This document shows positions 56,107 through 64,000 of a DNA stretch of 64,000 nt, one piece after another. The stretch comes from Neocallimastix lanati (nom. inval.). Taxonomy: Eukaryota > Neocallimastigomycota > Neocallimastigomycetes > Neocallimastigales > Neocallimastigaceae. The stretch covers positions 1,230,001-1,294,000 of the forward strand of contig JACVTC010000024.1 of NCBI GenBank assembly GCA_016946835.1, in the 5' to 3' direction. A program made the position numbers and the translations under genes. Under the pieces are notes generated by a model. That model was not told the DNA's origin and did no database searches. It was given only the letters and a program-made list of their open reading frames with translations. How positions within the stretch are numbered: position 1 is the stretch's first letter; each line of letters starts with the position of its first letter.

Positions 56107-56945
56107 TTATATTCCTTGTATAAACTTGTTTTTTTAACATTATCTCAAAATTATACATTTTAATATTAAATATTGATTATGTTATGTTTTTCATTGTTAC
56201 ACAACAAAATATTTTTTTAGTCCATAATAATTAAATTAATAAATTTAATAATTGAATATTTTTTATTAATCCAAAAAATATTTTTAAAATTTATATTATT
56301 ATTAAATTTGAAGTATTAAAGTTTTTTAAATAATACTTTTTATTGTATTTTTTTTGTTTTTTTTTTGTTTTTTTTTTGTTTTTTTGTTTTTTTTTTTTGT
56401 TTTTTTGTTTTTTTTTTTAAAAAAAAATATGTATATGTATATATATATTTAAATATTCATATAAACATACAGAATATATTATCAAAAATAATAATAATAA
56501 TAATAATAATAAATAATAAAACAAAATACAAAGCTGTATAAATTTTGTTAATTATATATATATATAATAAAAAGACAATATATATAAATAAATCATAATA
56601 ATCCCTTTATATAAAGGAATTATTATAATTTATATTAAATATATAATATCAATTAATATATATTTTATTATTAATTAATATTTCTTTTTTAATTTAAAGA
56701 TATAGAAAAAATATTAAAATAAAAATAAAATAAAATAAAAAGTAAAAAATTATTTGAAATATTCTAAAATAAAATAAAATAAAAAGTAAAAAATTATTTG
56801 AAATATTCTAAAATAAAATAAAATAAAAAGTAAAAAATTACTTGAAATATTCTAAAATAAAATAAAATAAAAAGTAAAAAATTATTTGAAATATTCTAAA
56901 ATAAAATAATGTCAATATAAATTATTTAGATATATTCATTTAATA
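56107..56945. other. Divergent promoter region between macro-aprataxin (-) and DRC11 (+)
   Basis: 839 bases between two divergent start codons. Contains TTTTTTG repeats (56346-56416), (AAT)n at 56490-56515, and a 44-bp tandem array next to the DRC11 start. Confidence 0.7.
56721..56912. repeat. 44-bp tandem repeat upstream of DRC11
   Basis: Four near-identical units of aaaataaaataaaataaaaag taaaaaattatttgaaatattct; the agtaaa landmark recurs at 56741, 56785, 56829 and 56873. The array ends about 35 bases before the DRC11 start codon. Confidence 0.9.
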
Positions 56946-57768
56946 ATGTCAAACGCGTATGTAGATATACAGTTACTTAATTATAATCGATAAAAATTTT
57001 CATTAATCATAATTTTATTTTTAATATTAATAGTACATATAATCGTTATTGGAATGAGGTCAACAATGACCTTCAAGAACAATTGGAGTATGAAAATCCA
57101 CAGGACCTCATTTTAATGTCAAAAGATAAAGCAAGTTCATTTCAGCATATAGCAACAATTTATGTTAAATATATTCAAATTTACAAAAAAATTGAGGTTT
57201 TTTATCATTAAAAACTGATATATTATATATATATATATGTTGAATATAAAATTTATTGAATAAAATATATATTGAAAAAAAAAATTATTAATTATTAAAT
57301 GAATATAATTAAATAAATTTATATAATAAATTTTAATAATAATAAAGCAAACTTATGATCAGATATTACAACCACAAAAACGAAGAGTTATTAGAGAAAT
57401 TCTTTTAGCTGTAATTGGAAGAATGCTCGAAGCAAAACATGTAATAATATATATTTAATTATTCGTTAGTTATACTTCTAATATATTATATTAATATAAT
57501 TTAATAATTTATTGAATAATAATATAATATTATTTTATTATTAATGTATTCTACATCTCAAAAAAAAAATATAATATAATAATATGATATTAATATTGTA
57601 ATTACTACTATAAGAAAATGGTTGAATTAGAAAACTCGGATTTCTTCATTCTAAGTGATATATTACTAGATTTAAAGCTTGTACCAGAAGATCTTATAAT
57701 TCCTGTTCCAAAATTTTTTATGGAAGATAGAGAAAAACAAATAGAAATTAATAAATCAATTTTGGTAC

Positions 57769-57829
<61 letters not shown>

Positions 57830-59176
57830 TATTTAAATATAAAAATATAAAATTAAAGTACATAATTTATATTAAATACATATATATAAATAATTTTATT
57901 TTTTTTTTTTTTTTTCATTAATGATATTTAATAGGCTGCATGTAATGCGACAACGTTGGAAATTGATAAAACACAATATTTTATGGATTTAACATTAACT
58001 GATGCAATAAAAATATTTCAAATTAATGAAAGAGGTAGACAAGGATATATAAGAGCAAAATATATGGATGACTTAAAGTATATTAATTTTTATAGTTATT
58101 GCTTTTTTTTTTAAAAAAAAAAAAAAAAAAGAAAAAAAAAATTTAGAGTATAATAAATTCAAATAGAAATTATTAATAACGTTTTTTTTAAATTATTATT
58201 TAAAAAAAATATTACATATATCAAATATTAACTAATTTAATAAAGAAAGCAAGCAAAACATGAAGAAGAAATGGAAAACAATGTTGATGAAATGGATGTT
58301 GGAGATGCAGCGTTGAAAATTCAAAAAACGTAATGAAAATAAAAATAAAAATAAAAATAAATATTCTATTTTATAATATTTATATTATATATATGAATTA
58401 CAACATCATAATAATTTAGAATATCTAACATAATTTATTTATTTTTGTAATATTAATATAAATTTAGATACAAAGGTTTCTTAGAAAGAAATAATTACTA
58501 TGATTTAAAAAAAAAAGATCATCAATTTTTATGTATGAGATAAATTTAAAAAAAAAATAATAAATAAAAAAATAAATAAATTCAAGATGAAATAATAAAA
58601 TAAATAATTAATATTAATATATTCATATATTTGTATTAATAATTTCAATATAGCAATGTGGGTTCCTCCTTTAAAGCAACCAGATGATGATCCAATAATA
58701 AAAGATCAAAGAAATCGTGAAAGAAGAAAAGTCCTTCAAAAACAATACGAAGAAGAATACCAACAAGCATTAGTAGATATTAAAGAAAAGTATAATATTA
58801 TATTATTTCTTATAGCTTTTATTTATAATATAATTATAATTTTAAATTTCATTGTTCAAAATGAATTAACAAATAAAAATTAAAAAAAAAAATAATTAAA
58901 TAAATATACTAAAATAAAATAAATAAATAAATAAATAAATAATCGAAAAAAAATAACTGAAAATAATTGAAAATAGAATAAAGAAAGTAGAAGGAGCGGA
59001 TATGAAAGAAAATTTACAAGATAATTTCCGTCAATGGTATATGGAATATAAAAACATATTTGGAAAATATCCTTTTATAAATATTATACTATACTTAAAC
59101 AAAATTTATAATATTTATTTTTTTGAAATAATAACAATAATATATTATTTTTCAAATTATCTTTAACAGTCGCCAT

Positions 59177-59217
<41 letters not shown>

Positions 59218-60410
59218 TATAATATTTTTTTTTTATAAATTTATTTATTTATTTTTAAAAATTTACATTACCAGAATTTCCAGCGGATAATGTTTGGCAA
59301 GATCCTGAATATAGATTTAATGAAAAAATTGTACCACCTGTAACTGAAGATCCAGCAGAAGATGAAAAAGGAAAAAAAGGTACAGGAAAAGTAACTAAAA
59401 AGAATCCCAAAACAGAAGGAGAAAATAATGGAGAAAGTGAAAAGAAAGATAGCCCTGCTACTTCATCAATAGAAATTAAAAAAAGTGATATTACCATAGG
59501 TGAAACATCTGCAAGTGCATCTTCAGCAAACATGCAAGAATCCTCTAAAAAAAATGCTGCTCCTAAAAAAACTAAAAAAGGAAAAAAAGTTGAAGTATGA
59601 TAAAATTACTATTATATATATAATATATTTTTATCAATATTATTTATTATTTTTATTTCTTATTTATGATTTATGTTTTATATTTTATGTTTTTTATTTA
59701 TTTATTTATTTATTTATTTATCTATTTATTTATTTATTTATTTATTTATTTTTTATTATTTTTGTTTTTTTTGTTTTTTTTTTTTTCTATTTTTTTTATT
59801 TTATTTTATTTTACTTTATTTATTATTATTATATTAATTTATAAAATAATTTTTATAATACTAAAATAATTCAGGAAGAAGTTGACCCTGAAGAATTCAG
59901 AACAGATAAAGATTCAAAATATATACCATTAATAAAAACAGGGTAAATATATTCAAAATATTGATATATTGATATTATTACTAATAAAAATATAAGACAT
60001 ATATTTATATGTATCTTCAACATCAATATTTTGATATAATTATTAATAAAAAATATATATATTTATATTTATATTTGTATTAAATAGTTGTGGTATGTAT
60101 ATAAAAGATTGGAAATATAAAAATGAAAAAGATAATTTTGCACAAAAACATGATAGTGAAATTATAAAAAATGATAAGAGAAGAGAAGTTGAATCAGAAG
60201 TATATATTAATAATATTCATTAAGTGACTGAATTAAAAAATCAAATATTAATATTTAATATAATAATTTTGTTAATAGATTAAAGTAAGAGTTGTTGAAA
60301 TACTAAAAGATGAATTAAAAAATTTAAAACTTGCATTAGAAAGTGGTAAAGGAAAGAAAAAGAAGAAGGGAAAAAAAGGTAAGATATAATAAGAAATTAT
60401 TGATATTTTG

Positions 60411-60474
<64 letters not shown>

Positions 60475-60818
60475 TGAAAATTAAATATTAAAAATAACTA
60501 ATTTTTTATATTATTTTCTATTATTAATGTTTATTTTAAAATTAAAATAAAGGTAAAAAGGGTAAAAAAGGAAAAAAAGGAAAGGTATACTACATAAAAT
60601 ATTTATATAATTTTTTCATAAAAATACTTTTAATATTAAATATATTAATATATATATACTATTTCAATTTCATAATTATAATAACTAAAATTATCATTAC
60701 AATACATACAGAAAGGAAAAAAGAAGGAAAAAGATTTAACAGCTGGAAGAACAATTGAATCATTATATGAAGAACTTATACAAGCTGGAATCATCCAAGC
60801 AGTAATTATGATATTATA

Positions 60819-60868
<50 letters not shown>

Positions 60869-61937
60869 TATGATTTAATTTCATTTTTACTGATATATTT
60901 AATTATATATGCATATTATTATTAATATTATTTGTATATAAATATTAAAAGCCGACGGAATTACATTTAAAAGATTTTGTATACAATTACAATATTTTAG
61001 ATAGTTCAACAGATAAAAAGATAGTAGAGCCATGTTTATTAGATTTACATCAAGTAATAAATAATAAACAAAAATATAAATATAAATAAAAATATAAATA
61101 AAAATAAAAAATGAATATAATATTTAAGATCTCGCTTATAATTATAATTATAATTATTTATACTAAAAAAAAATTATTTTTAATCATATAAAGATATTGA
61201 CAGAATACTGTATACTACCATTAGGATTTGACTCAATTAGTGATGCAATTCCAAAAATAAATTCAATATTACTTTTTGGACCCAAAGGCGTTGGTAAAAA
61301 TGCATATGTTAATGCAATTGCGACAGAAACTGGTGCAACTCTCTTTAACCTCTCACCAAGAAATACAATGGGACAATATCCAGGAAAAGCTGGAGTAGTA
61401 AAAATGTTACATATGGTGTTTAAGGTTGCAGAAGCATGTGCCCCATCAATTATATATATCAATGAAGCAGAAATGGTATTTGCTAAAAAAGTACCTAAGG
61501 ATAATCCATCTGATCCAAAAAGAATTAAAAAACTTTTAATTAAATATGCAAAAAAATTGAAGGGAAAAATTTTATTAATTGGAACTTCTTATAAACCATG
61601 GGATATCCTTTATATATATTTTTATATATTAAACAATAATTTTTTTTTTTTTTTTTTATTGTTATTTTTCTTAACTGATTATATATACATTGTGATACGA
61701 AAGGTTTACTATCTGTTTTCAAAAAAGGTATCATGATACCAAAACCAGATTATAATACTAGATATCTACTTTGGAAATACTATATTAAATATTTTGGAGG
61801 AGAATGGAGTTCGTTAAAATATATAAATTTAAGCTTATTAACAAAATTAACAGATAAATACACTGCAGGAGCAATTAAAGCATTGTGTGAAAGAGTTATT
61901 ACTGATAAAAGAATAACAACGGTAAATAAATAAATAA

Positions 61938-61994
<57 letters not shown>

Positions 61995-62450
61995 ATTAAT
62001 AACGAAATAATAAAATTATATAAAAATAAAATTATAATATTATAATATTAAAATTTTTATTAAAAAATATATATATATATATTTATATTATAATAGAATA
62101 AAATGAAACCTCTAAATACCCAAGAATTTATTATGCAAATAGCAGAAATGATACCAATAAATAATGATGATGAAAAACAATTTAAAGTAATTTCAATTTT
62201 AATATTTTAATATAATATTATTCACATTAAGTTTATAATCATATAAAAATATATATAATAAATAAAAATTTTTATTAATAATTAAATATATTTATATATT
62301 ACGTAAATAAAGACTTTCTTTGAAAAATTACCAATTCAAAAGAGAAGAATTGCATCATTTGCCGAAGCTGATGAAGATCCAAAAAATAAAAAGAAGGATG
62401 CTAAAGGTGGAAAGAAAGATGATAAATCTAAAAAAGGAAAAAAGAAATGA
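56946..62450 (+). CDS. DRC11: Dynein regulatory complex subunit 11 (IQ and AAA domain protein, IQCA1)
   Basis: Part of the nexin-dynein regulatory complex of motile axonemes. Twenty exons: 56946-56956, 57034-57196, 57348-57440, 57615-57764, 57935-58077, 58246-58329, 58468-58532, 58654-58789, 58977-59066, 59267-59594, 59875-59942, 60088-60199, 60279-60378, 60553-60584, 60712-60801, 60952-61053, 61194-61602, 61689-61921, 62097-62186 and 62313-62450. Their sum is 878 residues (human about 820). Motifs: MSNATYNRYWNEV start, IQ motif ALKIQKTYKGFLERNN, WVPPLKQPDDDP, a Lys/Gly-rich linker, then a degenerate AAA domain with Walker A GPKGVGKN (618-625; Asn replaces Ser/Thr) and Walker B-like IIYINEAE. 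MIPKPDYNTRYLLWKYYI and a Lys-rich C-terminus follow. Two introns appear to be AT-AC (listed separately); the others are GT-AG. Confidence 0.93.
59067..59266 (+). other. Putative AT-AC (U12-type) intron 1 in DRC11
   Basis: After ...NIFGK the sequence reads atatccttttat, a perfect U12-type AT-AC 5' splice site. No GT donor exists between the codons of NIFGK and the next stop in frame. Ending the intron at ...aatttac (59266) restores the frame (AA|A TTA CCA GAA TTT CCA), giving GKLPEFP. The branch site near the 3' end is weak (tttttaaaa), and a better TCTTTAAC lies far upstream at about 59160, before a 33-base poly-A. The alternative GTATATGG donor at 59036 gives immediate stops with every nearby acceptor. 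Confidence 0.68.
61603..61688 (+). other. Putative AT-AC (U12-type) intron 2 in DRC11
   Basis: Exon end CCA TGG G is followed by atatccttta (nine of ten match to the U12 AT-AC donor). A U12-like branch site ttcttaac at 61668-61675 and the acceptor ...tatatac at 61688, about 14 bases further, complete the signature. Splicing gives G|AT TGT GAT ACG, that is KPWDCDTKGLLSVFKKG followed by IMIPKPDY, matching the family order. Reading through hits a run of Phe/Leu and a stop. Confidence 0.82.
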
Positions 62451-62557
62451 TCTATATTTAATTATAATTAAATTTAATAAACAAAAAAAATATATATTAT
62501 TTTTATCATCATTTAATTGAAAGAATAGTCATATTCTTCATAATGAAGAAGAAAAAG

Positions 62558-62616
<59 letters not shown>

Positions 62617-62656
62617 AACTATTTAGTTAAATTAGTTTTTAATTATCAAAAAAAAA

Positions 62657-62713
<57 letters not shown>

Positions 62714-63346
62714 CCAAAAATTTATTATTCATAAAAAATTAAATATACATATAGGATATAAACAATTTTGTTTTTGTTTTTCTTTAGACTTATTATATAT
62801 AATATTTACTATAGATTTTAATATACTTTTATATAATCACATTATTTTATTTTACATTAATGTTTGAATATTTTTCTATAAATTTTGTTATAATTAAAAA
62901 ATAATGTTAAAATTTTAATATAAAATTTAACAATAATAATAATAATAATAATAATTTTAATAAAATAAAATATAAAAAAAATTTTTTTAAAATAAATATG
63001 AAAGTTATAAATAAAAAACATTGGTGAATCTTTAGATTTATGGATTTTTTTATAATAGATTAGATTTATATTTTATTTGTTTTTCATATAATTTTATTAA
63101 ATACTTTAATTTGACGAAATGCAATTTCATTAAGAATTAAAAATTTTAATTTTTTTTTTTTTTTTTTTTTTATTTTTATTAAATAATTAAAATAATTATA
63201 TGAAATAATTATTATTTTCTCATTTATTTATTTGTTTATTTTTTTATCTATTAATACGTTTATCTATTTATCTATTTATCTAGTTATTTATTTATTATCT
63301 TTTAATAATTTAATAATTTTTCTTAAAATAATATATATAATTTAAA
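62451..63346. other. Spacer between DRC11 and the MFAP1-like gene
   Basis: Holds an A run (about 62559-62612) and a T run (about 62659-62710) that could form a large hairpin. At 63110-63127, tttgacgaaatgcaattt matches the MITE terminal unit at 21885-21905 in all but one base. Otherwise only AT-rich DNA. Confidence 0.75.
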
Positions 63347-63671
63347 ATGTCCCATTATCATCCTCCTTCACAAAGGCAAGTTAGATACTGGCCTGGAAAA
63401 GTTCCAGAAAATTATAAAGAAAGTGATTCTTCAAGTGAAGAAGAAGAGGAAGCAATACTTTTAAGAAATAAAAAAAAAGAACCAGTTATTAGTACAGTAA
63501 ATACTGAAGTTCTTAAAAAAGAAATTGACATTCAATCAAAAAAACATGATAGACGTTTAAGACGTCTTATGAGTCAAAGTGATAGTGATAATTCATCATC
63601 AGAAAATGAGGATAGAGTATCGAGAAGGCGGCATCATGTAATACCTGGAGAGGATTCTGACGAGGAAAAAA
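63347..63671 (+). CDS. MFAP1: MFAP1-like spliceosomal protein, first exon only
   Basis: Starts MSHYHPPSQRQVRYWPGKVP and keeps family landmarks in the right order: RYWPGKVPENY (human RYVSGKRPDY), an acidic SDSSSEEEEE stretch, DRRLRRL, and RRRHHVIPGEDSDEE. In human cells MFAP1 is a PRP38-associated component of the spliceosomal B complex. The exon ends GAGGAAAAAA|GTAATAATT; the remaining 329 bases are AT-only intron-like sequence, so the rest of the gene, including the conserved C-terminal half, lies beyond the window. Identification rests on an N-terminal piece of low complexity. Confidence 0.68.
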
Positions 63672-64000
63672 GTAATAATTTCATTTGATTTTTCAAAATT
63701 AAAATAATATGATTTTTACAAATTATTTTTATATATTTTATTATTTTTATATATAAATTTAAACTTTAATATTAAAAAAAAATAATTAGCTATATTATTT
63801 TTAAATGTAATATTATTCAATGTAAAATCAATTAGTATTGGATGATAATTGTTAATAATAATGTATTATTACAATTATTATATTTTTTAATTTAATTATA
63901 AAAAAGTTATTATTTTAAATTTTCACTTTTTTTTTAAAAAAAAAAAAAAAAGAGAAAAAAAGAAAGAAAGAAAAAATGCTAAATAATAAAAAAAAAAAAA
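63672..64000 (+). other. Probable intron of the MFAP1-like gene, to window end
   Basis: AT-rich, no acceptor with a following acidic/basic coding stretch recognised. The window ends in poly-A. Confidence 0.55.

Noticed and set aside
59036-59045. GTATATGG as normal donor in place of the AT-AC intron in DRC11
   Set aside because: With the phase it leaves (TG), every nearby AG acceptor yields a stop at once, and the conserved WYMEYKNIFGK stretch would be lost.
62559-62710. Poly-A/poly-T pair as a deliberate regulatory hairpin
   Set aside because: Such runs are common across the window; nothing beyond composition supports a function.

Overview
The window looks like nuclear DNA from a zoosporic anaerobic gut fungus (Neocallimastigomycota: the Piromyces/Neocallimastix/Anaeromyces group). 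This is an inference. Supports are the extreme A+T content of everything that is not an exon, long poly-A/poly-T and AT microsatellites, many short AT-rich introns, fungal-type leucine genes, and a set of basal-body and axoneme genes that only flagellated fungi keep. The species cannot be named from the sequence.

Layout. 1-8092 (-): 3'-truncated CEP135/Bld10-like basal-body protein in about 25 exons. 8093-12388: AT-rich spacer with a possible tRNA-derived SINE relic. 12389-15927 (+): 1082-residue fusion of 3-isopropylmalate dehydrogenase with aconitase-type large and small isomerase domains. 17366-35556: retroelement nest interrupted only by the ribosomal gene RPL6 (eL6, 26423-27209). The nest holds at least five copies of APE-type non-LTR elements, three with visible target-site duplications, plus a degenerate Ty1/copia element that carries a MITE inside its gag zinc knuckle.

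37843-64000 is gene-dense. In order: PNPO-like flavin protein (+), prefoldin subunit 4 (+), two-finger GATA factor (-) with a possible pseudogene behind it, radial spoke protein 4/6 (-), WASP with a CRIB motif (-), macro-domain/aprataxin fusion (-), DRC11/IQCA1 (+), and the first exon of an MFAP1-like splicing protein (+), which runs off the window.

Themes. CEP135 (cartwheel/basal body), RSPH4/6 (radial spoke head) and DRC11 (nexin-dynein regulatory complex) build one flagellum; WASP fits actin-based motility or endocytosis. The most notable observations are the IPMDH-isomerase fusion, two apparent AT-AC (U12-type) introns in DRC11 required by reading frame and homology, the plant-like macro-aprataxin architecture, and a set of nested or rearranged retroelements with intact duplications. 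Exon borders were worked out by eye from splice motifs and frame continuity; no alignment was run.
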